From Tissierella pigra (GTDB lineage Bacteria > Bacillota > Clostridia > Tissierellales > Tissierellaceae): DNA of 64,000 nt. The position numbers were made by a program, and so were the translations under genes. Below are positions 35,413 to 45,129 of this stretch, in pieces; the first letter of the stretch is position 1; each line of letters begins with the position of its first letter. The notes under the pieces were generated by a model that worked only from the letters and a program-made list of their open reading frames with translations, made no database searches and was not told the origin of the DNA. Location: assembly GCF_009695605.1 (NCBI RefSeq), contig NZ_VUNQ01000017.1:1-64000 (forward strand), written 5' to 3'.

Positions 35413-35934
35413 TTACTCTTTTATCAAGTATTTTTTCTTTGAAAGTGCTTCTTTTATCTTATGAAATATTTCTTCACTATTTACTTCTATAGTATGTAAA
35501 TGAACACCGTCTGTCAGTGAGGATAAGGGCTCCGCTTTAGTTGTCTTTAAATTATCCATAAATAGCATTAAATCATGTCTAGACCCTATTTGTAGTTGGG
35601 ACTTTATTTCTCCATATAAAGGATGCTCTACTATTACATCTATAACCTTTCCACCTAAATCCACTATAGTTCTTAATTCATCTTCTAATTCTTCATTATT
35701 TTTATGATTACACACTATAGTTTTTATTAGCCTATCTTTTTCATAAATTCTAGGCATCAAGTATCCTTGAGGTGTGGCAAATATATTTTCCCCTTTTGCC
35801 CGTAATATTGCAATATCTTGAACTATTACTTGTCTGCTTACTTGTAGTTTTTCAGCTAATTCTGTACCTTTTACTGGATCCTTTGATTTGTTCAATATAT
35901 TAATTATTTCCTGTCTTCTTTCACCTGCATCCAC
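35413..35934 (-). CDS. niaR: NiaR transcriptional repressor of niacin metabolism
   Basis: Nicotinate-responsive repressor (YrxA/NiaR type), 173 residues, normal length. An N-terminal helix-turn-helix (KGTELAEKLQVSRQVIVQDIAILRA, about 19-43) is followed by the 3H ligand-binding domain, named for three His residues; here they lie in VEHPLYGEI (about 104), GSRHDLMLF (about 117) and TDGVHLHTI (about 143). GTG 35934 follows GGGGGTGA. It represses NAD-precursor genes when nicotinate is present. The only linked candidate target is the PTS_EIIC_2 gene immediately downstream. Confidence 0.88.
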   Translation of the reverse strand: MDAGERRQEIINILNKSKDPVKGTELAEKLQVSRQVIVQDIAILRAKGENIFATPQGYLMPRIYEKDRLIKTIVCNHKNNEELEDELRTIVDLGGKVIDVIVEHPLYGEIKSQLQIGSRHDLMLFMDNLKTTKAEPLSSLTDGVHLHTIEVNSEEIFHKIKEALSKKKYLIKE

Positions 35935-35974
35935 TATCTCACCCCCTGATTCACTATTTATTATTTACTAAATA

Positions 35975-36952
35975 TTATTCCCACCTTAAATCTGGTCCAT
36001 AAAACTTCAATGGAATAAACTTGTCTAATATTCTAGAAAATATTCTGTCTGTATATATTTCTGATATTTCCTTTGGAGTCAAATTAGTAGATATTATAGT
36101 CTTTTTGCCTCCTATTATTCTTGTATTTACTATATTGAAAATCTCTGCATTTGTAAAAGTATTAGATACTTCAGTACCTAAATCATCAATTATTAATAAG
36201 TCTGCGTCAAATAGAGAGTTGTATTCATAGTCATTTGCTTTTGTATCCCTTTTAAATCTATGTCCTTCTATTATTTCAAGTATCGTAAATGCAGTCTGAT
36301 ATATAACTATTTTATTTTTATCTAAGAGAGATTTGGCTATACAGCTACAGAGAAAGGTTTTTCCTAGACCTGTAGTTCCATAGAAAAGTAAGTTATCTCC
36401 ATTGTTTTCATTGAAGTTACTAATAAATCCTTCTGCAATACTTACTATATCCTGCATATTTTCTCTAGGCGTCATATTTTCATTTCCAAAAGGTTCACTG
36501 CTAAATACATTAATATTAAAGGTCTTAAAGTTTTCTGCTTCTAAGGAGTTTTCTATATTTGACATTTTATATGCCCTAGAGACTAAAGCCTGTCTTAAAC
36601 AGTTACATTGACTCCCGCTATCTAAATATCCAGTATCATTGCATGTATTACATTCATATTTTATATCCATATAATCTACTGGAATATTGGATTCTGTTAA
36701 TAGATATGCCTTTTCCATTTTTAGCTTTTCTATGGTTCCCTTAGCTTCTTCTACTGCTTCCATATATTTATCAGGATTACCTATTATATATTTAGACATG
36801 GAAAGTCCTGCCTTAAATATGTCCTCATCAATTCTTCTAATGGCAGGTATCTTTTTATAGACATTTTCTTTTCTCATTCTTTGTTCATATATTTGTCTAT
36901 CTCTTTTTCTCTCATATTCAGTTGATAATTCCTTTAATATATCCTTATACAT
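35975..36952 (-). CDS. DnaC/DnaI-type helicase loader ATPase
   Basis: AAA+ helicase loader of 325 residues, placing DnaB at the origin or restarted forks. A Cys cluster CNTCNDTGY ... CNCL (about 105-125) resembles a zinc motif. Walker A is FYGTTGLGKTFL (about 190), Walker B DADLLIIDDLGTE (about 250), and the sensor region TIISTNLTPKEISEIY with a downstream Arg follows. It lies 2 bp downstream of a DnaD-like gene, together forming the primosome set near dnaB. Confidence 0.88.
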   Translation of the reverse strand: MYKDILKELSTEYERKRDRQIYEQRMRKENVYKKIPAIRRIDEDIFKAGLSMSKYIIGNPDKYMEAVEEAKGTIEKLKMEKAYLLTESNIPVDYMDIKYECNTCNDTGYLDSGSQCNCLRQALVSRAYKMSNIENSLEAENFKTFNINVFSSEPFGNENMTPRENMQDIVSIAEGFISNFNENNGDNLLFYGTTGLGKTFLCSCIAKSLLDKNKIVIYQTAFTILEIIEGHRFKRDTKANDYEYNSLFDADLLIIDDLGTEVSNTFTNAEIFNIVNTRIIGGKKTIISTNLTPKEISEIYTDRIFSRILDKFIPLKFYGPDLRWE

Positions 36953-36954
36953 CT

Positions 36955-38049
36955 TTAGGCTTCTCCTTTTGCTCTTTGATTATATGCTTCTCTCTTTCTT
37001 CTTGCAATATTTTCTAATTCTTCAGAAGTATATTTATCTGTTCTCTGTTCAAAATTATGAAATCTAGTTTTAAGTGGCATACTTTTACTTTGCTGAGCTT
37101 TTGTTACTTTATATTCCTTTTTCTCCTTAGGCTTATCCTTTTCTTCTATATCTTCTAAGGTTTGTATTCCTTTATTATGCCAAGAGGATATTACTCCATC
37201 AATATAGTTAATACTAGGATTTGCCACCTTAGATGAAGCCTCACATCCCTTTAAAACCATTTCTAAGGAATATTTATATTTATCAAACCATTTATCTATT
37301 ACAGTCATTTCTCCCTGTGAAATAGGTCTATTATCTAATCCTAAGGATTTCATTACTCTTTGGTATCTATAATACTTTTCATCTTGAGTTTTAAAATGCT
37401 CGATTATGGATTCCATATTTGTAAGTCCATTATCATACCAGTTTCTTATGATACCCTCTATATAGTTAATACTCTTAACTCCCTTTCTCTCTACTCCGTA
37501 GAAAAAGGCTTTTTCTATTACATCTGGATTCATATTATAATTTTCTATCCATGATAGTATCTTCTGTTTTTCAGTGGTTACTGTTTGTCTTCTAATTATA
37601 TAATCTATTTGGTTAAACATTTTATTTATGGCTGGTATTTGGTTTGCATCTATTAACTCCTGAGGCGTAATAGTCTTTGGTTTTTGTATAATGTTTTCTT
37701 TTGTCTCAAATAGACTCAAATTATTTTTTATGTATAACTGCTTTAAATTTAGAAACTTTACTTTATAATTATATTTATTCTCTTCATTATTTTGTATCTT
37801 TTCTATGATTCCCTTACTTTCCCAAAAATCCCAAGCCCTTAATACATCTTCCAAGGGTATTTCTAAATGTTTAGCTATGGTTTGGTTAGTTACCTCTATT
37901 TTTTCATCTCTATCATGAGCATATTTATATCCCAATAAATAGACTTTTACATAAGTTCCATTGGCCATAGGCATAAAGTCATTTATAAATATATTTTCTA
38001 TAGGGGTATCACCTAGGTCCATATCTGTAGTTTCAAGAGTGAAACTCAT
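36955..38049 (-). CDS. DnaD-domain replication initiation protein
   Basis: Protein of 364 residues with an N-terminal winged-helix-like segment (about 30-95) and two tandem DnaD/DnaB_2 repeats: IENYNMNPDVIEKAFFYGVE ... YIEGIIRNWYDNGL (about 165-215) and WFDKYKYSLEMVLKGCEAS ... YIDGVISSWHNKGI (about 250-300). The YIxGII/YIDGVI-W motif is the hallmark. The C-terminal tail is basic. It bridges DNA and loader during initiation. Operon with the loader gene. Confidence 0.86.
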   Translation of the reverse strand: MSFTLETTDMDLGDTPIENIFINDFMPMANGTYVKVYLLGYKYAHDRDEKIEVTNQTIAKHLEIPLEDVLRAWDFWESKGIIEKIQNNEENKYNYKVKFLNLKQLYIKNNLSLFETKENIIQKPKTITPQELIDANQIPAINKMFNQIDYIIRRQTVTTEKQKILSWIENYNMNPDVIEKAFFYGVERKGVKSINYIEGIIRNWYDNGLTNMESIIEHFKTQDEKYYRYQRVMKSLGLDNRPISQGEMTVIDKWFDKYKYSLEMVLKGCEASSKVANPSINYIDGVISSWHNKGIQTLEDIEEKDKPKEKKEYKVTKAQQSKSMPLKTRFHNFEQRTDKYTSEELENIARRKREAYNQRAKGEA

Positions 38050-38060
38050 TTTATCAACTC

Positions 38061-38660
38061 CTACATAGTTTTCCTTAACTTAAAAAATCTTTTCTTGTTT
38101 AAGACCATTTTGTAAATATAATTATATATCTTTTTATTAGTTATTACAAAAGAAGATTTTTCTTCTAAATAATATGGATTTGTTAAATTTAAGTTAGAGT
38201 CAAAGAATTCATCAAGATAGTATCCTACAGGAAGGAATCCTACCTTTTCATATACTCTATAGGCCCTCTTATTGAATTCTGCCACTTCTAGTATCATCTT
38301 TTTCATTTTCATTTCAGTAAAATAATATTCTAGAAATGTATCTAAAATTTCAGTTCCATATCCTTTATTGACATAGTTTGGATCAAGTACTATTCCCAAA
38401 GTAGCTTCTCTTCTAATGACTTTTATATCCTTTGTACCCATATATCCTATTAGTTTATTATCTTCGTTTAATATACCATAGTATTTATTAAATAACCTAT
38501 TAGTCTTCATTTTATACCATAATTTTATTTCTTTATCATTCATTGGTGGAAAATTATAATCTTCTATTAAAGGATTCTCATGAGTTCCCCAATTTTTCAT
38601 ATTAAAAACATCTTCCAATTGCAAATCTCTTATTATAACTCTTTCCCCTCTAATCTCCAA
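38061..38660 (-). CDS. GNAT-family N-acetyltransferase
   Basis: Acetyltransferase of about 199 residues. GNAT motif A is LGIVLDPNYVNKGYGTEIL (about 88-106), and the end of the core is EVAEFNKRAYRVYEKVGF (about 130-147). TTG 38660 is chosen because GGGGTGA lies 5 bp upstream; ATG 38681 has no ribosome site. It resembles RimJ/RimL-like or spermidine-type acetyltransferases in layout, but the acceptor is not clear. It precedes the DnaD-like gene. Confidence 0.8.
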   Translation of the reverse strand: MEIRGERVIIRDLQLEDVFNMKNWGTHENPLIEDYNFPPMNDKEIKLWYKMKTNRLFNKYYGILNEDNKLIGYMGTKDIKVIRREATLGIVLDPNYVNKGYGTEILDTFLEYYFTEMKMKKMILEVAEFNKRAYRVYEKVGFLPVGYYLDEFFDSNLNLTNPYYLEEKSSFVITNKKIYNYIYKMVLNKKRFFKLRKTM

Positions 38661-38730
38661 TAAAATCACCCCTTTAATCAATATATATTAATTAAAAAGC
38701 TTTTCCAAAGAATATGTAATAGATAAAACA

Positions 38731-38760
38731 GGATTACAATAAATCCATTTATTGTAATCC
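38731..38760 (-). terminator. terminator after dnaB
   Basis: GGATTACAATAAA and its complement around TCCA (13-bp perfect stem), followed on the minus strand by TGTTTTATC. It ends the rpsR-distal operon after dnaB. Confidence 0.6.
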
Positions 38761-38805
38761 TTGGTCCTATTATCTTTGCTAATTGTTCTGTGCTAGTTGC
38801 ATTTA

Positions 38806-40137
38806 CTATTCTCTTACCATATTGACAAACTTAGTAAACTCTTTCTTAAATACTAACTCAATACTTCCAGTTGGTCCATTTCTATGTTTTGCTATAATTA
38901 CTTCTCCTATATTTTTTTTCTCTGAATCCTCATTATAATAATCATCCCTATATAGGAAAAGTACCACGTCAGCATCCTGCTCTATGGCTCCAGATTCCCT
39001 AAGGTCAGATAATATAGGTCTATGGTCAGTTCTTAGTTCTGGAGCACGGCTTAGCTGTGATAAAGCTATTACAGGACAATCCATTTCCTTAGCTAGAGCC
39101 TTTAGACCTCTAGATATTGCTGAAATCTCCTGCTGTCTGCTTTCCTGTCTGCCTTCCAATTGCATTAACTGCAAATAGTCTATCATAACAAGGTCTAGCC
39201 CTTTTTCTATTTTCAACCTTCTGCATTTAGCTTTCATTTCCATCAATGAAATACCCGGTGTATCATCTATAAAAACATTTGCCTGAGACAAAGGTCCCAT
39301 AGAGTTTATAACTTGTATCCATTCATCCTCTTCAAGTCTTCCTGATATAATCTTTTGAAGATCTACGTGGGCTGTGGCAGAAATCATTCTTTGTACTAGC
39401 TGTTCCTTAGACATCTCTAAAGAGAATACTGCTACACTTGCTCCTGCCTTTATGGCAGCATTAGTTACTATATTTACAGATATTGCCGTTTTTCCCATGG
39501 AAGGTCTAGCAGCCAATAAGACTAAATCCGATTTTTGAAGTCCAGATAATTTATTATCCAAATCTATAAATCCGGTGGTAAGTCCAGTTAGAGTTCCTTT
39601 ATTTGCTGCTCTTTCTTCTATTTGAGAAAAGCTGTCTAATAAGACTTCACTAATAGGAGAAAATCCTTCTCTATGTCTTCCTTGAGTAATATCAAATATA
39701 GATTTTTCAGCCTTTTCTATTATGGCATTAACTTCATCTGAATTCTCATAGGATTGTGCTATTACATTATCACAAGAATTAATCAATCTTCTAAGAATAG
39801 ATTTTTCCTCTACTATTTTACAGTAATATTTTACATTGGCAGTTGTTGCTATACCACTGGAAATATCTGCAAGATAAGTAACACCACCTGTATTCTCTAA
39901 AGTACCCCGTCTTTTTAATTCTTCTGACAGAGTAATTAAATCTACTGGTTCATTTTTATTAAATAATACCAATATAGATTCAAATATTTCCTTATTAGCT
40001 TCTTTATAGAAATCATCAGGTCTAATTATTTCTATTGCCGTATTTATAGCTTCTTTATTTAAAATCATAGCACCTAAAACCGATTGTTCAGCTTCTAGGC
40101 TATGAGGTGGAACTCGTCCAATTAGTGCTGTTTCCAT
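38806..40137 (-). CDS. dnaB: replicative DNA helicase DnaB
   Basis: Hexameric replicative helicase, 443 residues, full length. The N-terminal DnaB domain starts PPHSLEAEQSVLGAMILNKEA; a linker leads to the RecA-like ATPase with Walker A ARPSMGKTA (about 208), Walker B LVMIDYLQLM (about 313) and LSDLRESGAIEQDADVVLFLYRD (about 375-398). It directly follows rplI, the common Firmicutes arrangement. Confidence 0.96.
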   Translation of the reverse strand: METALIGRVPPHSLEAEQSVLGAMILNKEAINTAIEIIRPDDFYKEANKEIFESILVLFNKNEPVDLITLSEELKRRGTLENTGGVTYLADISSGIATTANVKYYCKIVEEKSILRRLINSCDNVIAQSYENSDEVNAIIEKAEKSIFDITQGRHREGFSPISEVLLDSFSQIEERAANKGTLTGLTTGFIDLDNKLSGLQKSDLVLLAARPSMGKTAISVNIVTNAAIKAGASVAVFSLEMSKEQLVQRMISATAHVDLQKIISGRLEEDEWIQVINSMGPLSQANVFIDDTPGISLMEMKAKCRRLKIEKGLDLVMIDYLQLMQLEGRQESRQQEISAISRGLKALAKEMDCPVIALSQLSRAPELRTDHRPILSDLRESGAIEQDADVVLFLYRDDYYNEDSEKKNIGEVIIAKHRNGPTGSIELVFKKEFTKFVNMVRE

Positions 40138-40149
40138 TTAATCACCCTA

Positions 40150-40596
40150 CTACTGTTCTTTTACACTAACATTTAACTTTGCCAATACTTCTGCATATAC
40201 CCTTACATCTACTTGAGTATTCCCAAGAGATTTAATATTATCCTTTAATTCTATTTTTCTTCTATCTATATCTATTTTATGCTGTGATTTTAAACCATCA
40301 GCTATATCCTTTGAAGTAATTGAACCAAATAACTTTCCGCCTTCTCCTGATTTACCCTTAATTACTACTGTAATAGATTCTATTTTTTCCTTTAGTTCCA
40401 ATGCCTCTTTATGTTCTTCTGCCTTTTTCTTAGCCTGTTCAGCTTTTTCTTCTTCCCATTTCTTTAGATTAGCTGGAGTTGCTTCTATTGCATCACCTTT
40501 TGGCAGTAGGAAATTTCTAGCATAACCATCCTTTGCATTTACTAAATCTCCTTCTTTTCCCAAACCCTTTATATCTTTCATTAATATTACTTTCAT
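40150..40596 (-). CDS. rplI: 50S ribosomal protein L9
   Basis: Ribosomal protein L9, 148 residues, normal length. The N-terminal domain [30 protein letters not shown]-like signature is complete, followed by the long connecting helix (about 45-75) and the C-terminal domain with [14 protein letters not shown]. It overlaps the gdpP stop codon by 4 bp and precedes dnaB. Confidence 0.96.
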   Translation of the reverse strand: MKVILMKDIKGLGKEGDLVNAKDGYARNFLLPKGDAIEATPANLKKWEEEKAEQAKKKAEEHKEALELKEKIESITVVIKGKSGEGGKLFGSITSKDIADGLKSQHKIDIDRRKIELKDNIKSLGNTQVDVRVYAEVLAKLNVSVKEQ

Positions 40597-42590
40597 TCTT
40601 CTTCACCTTCCCTTAAAAATTTATCTATTGTTTCAGTAAGTACGGCTTCTCCTTCATCCATATTCATATCTAGCTGAGTACCAGCACTTGTTAAGTGGCC
40701 TCCTCCTCCTAATTTTTCAAGGATCAGTTGTACAGATATATTCCCCAAGGACCTACCACTAATATGAAGCTTATTATTTACATAGGTCATTACAAAAGAA
40801 GCTTCTACACCGTTTATGTTTAAAAGCTCATTTGCAGCCTGTGCAGCTATTAAAAGGGAATCATCCATTTGAGTTTCAAGTCTACCTATGGCTATTTTAT
40901 CAAATATGATTCTGGAAGATTTAATTACTTCTGCTTTATAAATAAATGTATTATAATCATCTCTAAATAATTGTCTCACAACAGTAGTATCTGCACCTGC
41001 TCTCTTTAATGTGGAAGCAGCTTCAAAGGTTCTAACTCCAGTTTGGAAGCTGAAGTTTTTCGTATCTACAGTGATTCCAGCCATTAAAGCCTCAGATTCA
41101 AACTTAGTCAAATTGATTTTATCACTCATATAAGATAATACCTCTGTAACTAATTCACAGGTAGAAGATGCGTAGGGTTCCAAATAAGTAAGCACTGGAT
41201 CTTTTATAAATTCTACACCCCTTCTATGGTGATCTATTACTACTACTTTATTTGTGTTATCTAAAAGCTCTGGTGCCTCTGTAAAGCTAGGTTTATGGTT
41301 ATCTACCACTACCATCAGACAATCATTATTTATTAATTCTAAAGCCACTTCTGGAGTTATAATTCTTTCTAATAATTCAGGTTGTTCTTTTTCCATCTTT
41401 TCATAAACATTTTTAATAGATGGATTTTCTCCGCTTAAAACTAAATAACCTTCTTTATCTCTGTCTTTTACACAACGTAGTATTCCTATACCTGCACCAA
41501 AGGAATCCATATCTGGATTTTTATGTCCCATTACAAATACTTTATCTGCTTGGTCTATAAGCTGTCTTAAGGCATATCCTATAACTCTTGATTTTACCTT
41601 ATTTCTCTTTTCTATTGCCTTTGTCTTACCCCCATAGAAACTTAGTTGACTGCCAACTTGTACAACTGCTTGGTCTCCACCTCTACCAAGTCCAATATCT
41701 ATGGCAGCTCTTGCCTTTTCATAGGAATCAAAAGGAGTATTTCCACCTGCACCAACTCCCATACTTAAAGTAATAGGAATTGTATTTCCTAAATTTAATT
41801 CTCTCAGTTGATCTAATATATCAAACTTTTTACTTTCTATATTTTTAAAACCTTGATTTTCCATTATTATAAGATATTTATCATTTTCATATTTTCTAAC
41901 TACGCCGTTATCTTTAGAAAAATATGAGTTAATGTTTTTATCTATTTCTGCCATTACTAAAGGTCGATTTACTTCTGGAGTACTGTTTTTTACATCGTCA
42001 TAATTATCTACATAGGCCAATGCCAATACTAATCTTTCTCTATTATATTGATCTTCTAAACTAACAAAATTGGTATTATCAACAAAATAGAGCATTACTA
42101 TCATATTATTAATACTATTAGTTTTCTTTGTATCTACTATATTGGGATATACCTTATATATTCTATCCTCATATTTTACATCTAAAGGTTTTAGATCATT
42201 TTCCTTAAATATACCATCTAAATTAATTCCTGGAATTAATTCTATTAGCTTCTTATTTAATATATCGTCACCGCTTATCATCTTTAAAAATGGAGTATTA
42301 TACCATGATACTCCTCTATTTTCATCTAACATGACTAAGGGAAAAGGCATATTAAATATGGCATGTTTTGTTGCAGATTCAAATTCATCTGCTAATCCCT
42401 CTACGTGTTTCTTAAAAGCTTTTTCCTGTTTATGAGTATTTTTTATACTATGAAAAATTAAATATGCCAATAAAATAATACCTATTACTGATAACATTGG
42501 CTGATAAATTGATACTATTACAACTAAAATTCCAATAATTATAAGGTAAATATTATTCTCAAACCATTCCAATATCTTTTTATTATCCAT
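40593..42590 (-). CDS. gdpP: cyclic-di-AMP phosphodiesterase GdpP
   Basis: Membrane-bound DHH-DHHA1 phosphodiesterase hydrolysing c-di-AMP to pApA, 665 residues, normal length. Two N-terminal spans (about 12-50), a PAS-like domain (about 80-165), a degenerate GGDEF domain (about 175-305), then the DHH domain with [12 protein letters not shown] (about 352), VVDNHKP and VVIDHHRRG (about 425-450). DHHA1 ends [13 protein letters not shown]. Conserved neighbour of rplI in Firmicutes. Confidence 0.94.
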   Translation of the reverse strand: MDNKKILEWFENNIYLIIIGILVVIVSIYQPMLSVIGIILLAYLIFHSIKNTHKQEKAFKKHVEGLADEFESATKHAIFNMPFPLVMLDENRGVSWYNTPFLKMISGDDILNKKLIELIPGINLDGIFKENDLKPLDVKYEDRIYKVYPNIVDTKKTNSINNMIVMLYFVDNTNFVSLEDQYNRERLVLALAYVDNYDDVKNSTPEVNRPLVMAEIDKNINSYFSKDNGVVRKYENDKYLIIMENQGFKNIESKKFDILDQLRELNLGNTIPITLSMGVGAGGNTPFDSYEKARAAIDIGLGRGGDQAVVQVGSQLSFYGGKTKAIEKRNKVKSRVIGYALRQLIDQADKVFVMGHKNPDMDSFGAGIGILRCVKDRDKEGYLVLSGENPSIKNVYEKMEKEQPELLERIITPEVALELINNDCLMVVVDNHKPSFTEAPELLDNTNKVVVIDHHRRGVEFIKDPVLTYLEPYASSTCELVTEVLSYMSDKINLTKFESEALMAGITVDTKNFSFQTGVRTFEAASTLKRAGADTTVVRQLFRDDYNTFIYKAEVIKSSRIIFDKIAIGRLETQMDDSLLIAAQAANELLNINGVEASFVMTYVNNKLHISGRSLGNISVQLILEKLGGGGHLTSAGTQLDMNMDEGEAVLTETIDKFLREGEEE

Positions 42591-42605
42591 TTTAATCCCC
42601 CTAAA

Positions 42606-43568
42606 TTAGGACTTTAATCTTCTTAATTTCCTTGTATCAAATACTGTATCTAGTATGCCTAAAAACAATATAATACTGCTCATAGGTATAAAGAGTATCA
42701 TTATACCTATTATTAAAATCCTAAATACTAAGCGAACTTTAGATTTCTTTAAAAGAAAATCTACAACAGCTAAACCTTGAAGTAAAAATGCAAAGCTAAC
42801 TAGAAATGTAAGGTTATATAACAGTGCATCATGATATTCTATGCCTAGTTGCTTTATTATAAATGCAGCCATAAACATTACTAGAATTCCTGGAATAATA
42901 TTTTTAGGTAATTTAAATTTAGAAAATCCTATGGCTCCTACTATTCCATATCCCATTTTCCTTAGAATTATTGACGATAAAAATACATTGATAGAACTTA
43001 TAATTAAAGAGATTATTCCTAACATAGATGGAATAAGAACTATTATACTTCTATAGGCAGTTTCTAGTAAATCCTTAGTCTGAAGTATCTCATGATTGGT
43101 CATTCCCATATCTCTAAACATATCTATCTGTACAGTTAATATTCTAGTAAAATCATTTTCCAACTGTTTAGTTAAATCTAAATCAGATATCTTCACTCCT
43201 AGAAACATTAACATTACAATAGAAAGAAAAAATATTAAAGTCGAAGCTGATATGATTTCCATAGTAGTCTTTCTTTTTATTATACAATAATTTATTATAA
43301 GACTTAAAGGTACGAAAATCAAAATAAGTAAAGCATTTGATGCAACTCCAAGGAGTAGCCCTGCTATTATAAAGGATATTATCATACTTATTCCATTAAT
43401 ATATATGTTATTTCTTACACCCAATACTACAAAGGGTAATGGAATAAACAACATCAGTAAAGGTAGGAAATGAATTCCATAAACTATGTACAAAGCCATA
43501 ATAGATATTACTATTATACTTTCTGTTATACTTTTCTTTATTTTATCATTATTATCCAAAAAATTCAC
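42606..43568 (-). CDS. DUF2232 (YybS-like) membrane protein
   Basis: Polytopic membrane protein of 320 residues with eight or so spans, matching the YybS/DUF2232 family found next to gdpP in Firmicutes. GFSKFKLPKNIIPGILVMFM and the final ILFLGILDTVFDTRKLRRL are typical of the C-terminal half. Function unknown. The 15-bp gap to gdpP suggests one transcript. Confidence 0.85.
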   Translation of the reverse strand: MNFLDNNDKIKKSITESIIVISIMALYIVYGIHFLPLLMLFIPLPFVVLGVRNNIYINGISMIISFIIAGLLLGVASNALLILIFVPLSLIINYCIIKRKTTMEIISASTLIFFLSIVMLMFLGVKISDLDLTKQLENDFTRILTVQIDMFRDMGMTNHEILQTKDLLETAYRSIIVLIPSMLGIISLIISSINVFLSSIILRKMGYGIVGAIGFSKFKLPKNIIPGILVMFMAAFIIKQLGIEYHDALLYNLTFLVSFAFLLQGLAVVDFLLKKSKVRLVFRILIIGIMILFIPMSSIILFLGILDTVFDTRKLRRLKS

Positions 43569-43570
43569 CT

Positions 43571-43891
43571 CTAATCTTTATGGTTGTCTATAAATTCTAA
43601 CAATATACTTAAATCTCCATACCATCTTTCTATTTTATGTTCTTCTATTAAATTCAATTGAATATTATCCCTTAAAGTTGATTTTATACTTTCATAGGAT
43701 AATCCTAATCTTTTGCCTAAAAGCAAAGATTCTAATATAAGATTAGCAATAGTGTCTTCAAGATTTTCTTTGGTGTTCTCTTCTCCATTTGCTAAGGTAG
43801 TATAAAGGTTAGCAACTGTATTAAGCAACTGTGCTTTTAGCCATTCTACAGTTTTCATATTCTTTATAATATCTATGTCTTTATTTTTCAT
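43571..43891 (-). CDS. MazG-like family protein
   Basis: Small all-helical protein of 106 residues similar to the MazG-like family (PF12643) found between rpsR and yybS in Clostridia. Segments TVEWLKAQLLNTVANLYTTLA and DTIANLILESLLLGKRLGLSY carry the helices. The metal-binding EExxE core of true MazG is not evident, so catalysis is doubtful. It ends 3 bp before the DUF2232 gene. Confidence 0.75.
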   Translation of the reverse strand: MKNKDIDIIKNMKTVEWLKAQLLNTVANLYTTLANGEENTKENLEDTIANLILESLLLGKRLGLSYESIKSTLRDNIQLNLIEEHKIERWYGDLSILLEFIDNHKD

Positions 43892-43965
43892 CTATTCTCA
43901 TCCTTTGATTTATATTTTAGCCTTATTAAAATAATACAAATTATAAGGACAGAAGTCAAATAAAA

Positions 43966-43986
43966 AAGAGAGGTTTATCCTCTCTT
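43966..43986 (-). terminator. terminator of the rpsF-ssb-rpsR operon
   Basis: AAGAGAGG and CCTCTCTT around a TTTAT loop, followed on the minus strand by TTTTTTATTT. It overlaps the last bases before the rpsR stop codon. Confidence 0.7.
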
Positions 43987-44209
43987 ATTCTGCACTATAT
44001 GGTAATAATGCTACTTGTCTTGATCTTTTTATAGCTGTTGTAAGCTCTCTTTGATGTTTTGAACAGTTTCCAGAAATTCTTCTAGGAAGAATTTTTCCTC
44101 TTTCTGTTATATATTTTTTAAGTTTATTTATATCTTTATAGTCTATATGACTAGTTTTATCTGCACAAAAGCTACAAACTCTTTTTCTTGGCTTAAATCT
44201 TCTTTGCAT
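43985..44209 (-). CDS. rpsR: 30S ribosomal protein S18
   Basis: Ribosomal protein S18, 74 residues. It starts [15 protein letters not shown] and contains the conserved [26 protein letters not shown] stretch (positions 32-57) and the end [15 protein letters not shown] CxxC pair (CSFC) is a zinc-ribbon-type variant also seen in other bacteria. Last gene of the rpsF-ssb-rpsR operon. Confidence 0.96.
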   Translation of the reverse strand: MQRRFKPRKRVCSFCADKTSHIDYKDINKLKKYITERGKILPRRISGNCSKHQRELTTAIKRSRQVALLPYSAE

Positions 44210-44225
44210 CTCTTCTTACCTCCTT

Positions 44226-44666
44226 CTAGAATGGAATATCATCATTATCAGTAGGATGGAAGCCCTCTATACCACCAAAATCTAAAGAAGAATCTTGGAA
44301 ATCTGAGGATTTATTCTTATCTCCCCATTCTAGGAATTCAACATTGTTAGCTACAACTTCTGTAGTATAAACTCTAACTCCCTCTTTTTCATAAGAGCCA
44401 GTTTGGATTCTTCCGTGAATAGCCACTAGTCTACCTTTTACTAGGTAGTTAGCACAATTTTCAGCAGGTTTTCCCCATACTACTATATTTATAAAATCAG
44501 CTGTTGGTTGATTTCTAGATTCCATTTCTTGTTTCTTTTCCCTTGAAAGCCCTCTATCTACTGCTATTCCAAATCTTGCAACAGCAGTTCCACTTCCAGG
44601 AATATATCTTAATTCAGGATCTCTTGTAAGTCTTCCAATCAATACAACATTATTCAATATTATCAC
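44226..44666 (-). CDS. ssb: single-stranded DNA-binding protein
   Basis: SSB, 146 residues. The OB fold covers MIILNNVVLIGRLTRDPELRY through VVANNVEFLEWG (about 1-110), and a disordered tail ends in the acidic DDDIPF tip (last six residues) that recruits repair and replication partners. Between rpsF and rpsR as in most Firmicutes. Confidence 0.96.
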   Translation of the reverse strand: MIILNNVVLIGRLTRDPELRYIPGSGTAVARFGIAVDRGLSREKKQEMESRNQPTADFINIVVWGKPAENCANYLVKGRLVAIHGRIQTGSYEKEGVRVYTTEVVANNVEFLEWGDKNKSSDFQDSSLDFGGIEGFHPTDNDDIPF

Positions 44667-44677
44667 CTACCCTTAGA

Positions 44678-44968
44678 TTATTCATCTTCTCTAATGATCA
44701 TGTGTCTCATAATGCTGTCAGAAATTCTAGCAACTCTATCTAACTCTTTAATAACCTCTGGTGTACCTTCAAAGTTTATAAGTACATAATAACCTTCAGC
44801 TATATCATCTATTAGATATGCTAATTTTCTATTGCCCCACTCATCAATGTTTGCTATAGTTCCTTCAGCTTCAATTATACCTTTGAATCTTTCAAGAACT
44901 TGAACTCTTTTTTCCTCTTCATTTGGTAAAAAGATAAACACCGCTTCGTATTTTCTCATGCCTTTCAC
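44678..44968 (-). CDS. rpsF: 30S ribosomal protein S6
   Basis: Ribosomal protein S6, 96 residues, complete. It begins MKGMRKYEAVFIFLP and ends RHMIIREDE, with the conserved AYLIDDIAEGYYVLINF core (about 50-66). GGGAGG precedes the start. First gene of the operon, behind a structured leader and a good promoter. Confidence 0.96.
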   Translation of the reverse strand: MKGMRKYEAVFIFLPNEEEKRVQVLERFKGIIEAEGTIANIDEWGNRKLAYLIDDIAEGYYVLINFEGTPEVIKELDRVARISDSIMRHMIIREDE

Positions 44969-44972
44969 CTCC

Positions 44973-45020
44973 CTATGGACTATCGGCTCTATATCAATTA
45001 TAGAGCAAGGATTACCAAAG
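44973..45020 (-). promoter_or_regulatory. structured rpsF leader, candidate S6:S18-type element
   Basis: On the minus strand CTTTGG (start of the transcript) can pair with CCATAG, enclosing an internal loop and a stem GCTCTATA ... TATAGAGC followed by CCGATAG. This resembles the rpsF leader bound by the S6:S18 complex in many bacteria. Judged by eye only. Confidence 0.45.
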
Positions 45021-45021
45021 T

Positions 45022-45050
45022 ATTATACCACTTATGATAGAACTATGCAA
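45022..45050 (-). promoter_or_regulatory. promoter of rpsF-ssb-rpsR
   Basis: TTGCAT (45050-45045) and TATAAT (45027-45022) with 17 bp between and TGG before the -10. The predicted start lies at the leader's CTTTGG. Confidence 0.65.
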
Positions 45051-45129
45051 GAAAATTTAATTTATGTAATTATGTCCAGACTTTACATTTCTTTTAATTT
45101 ATAGAATAACATAATATTTAATCATATGA

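Noticed and set aside
35975-45050. Chromosomal origin near dnaB, rplI and ssb
   Set aside because: These genes lie near the origin in some Firmicutes, but dnaA, dnaN and a cluster of DnaA boxes are not seen here.
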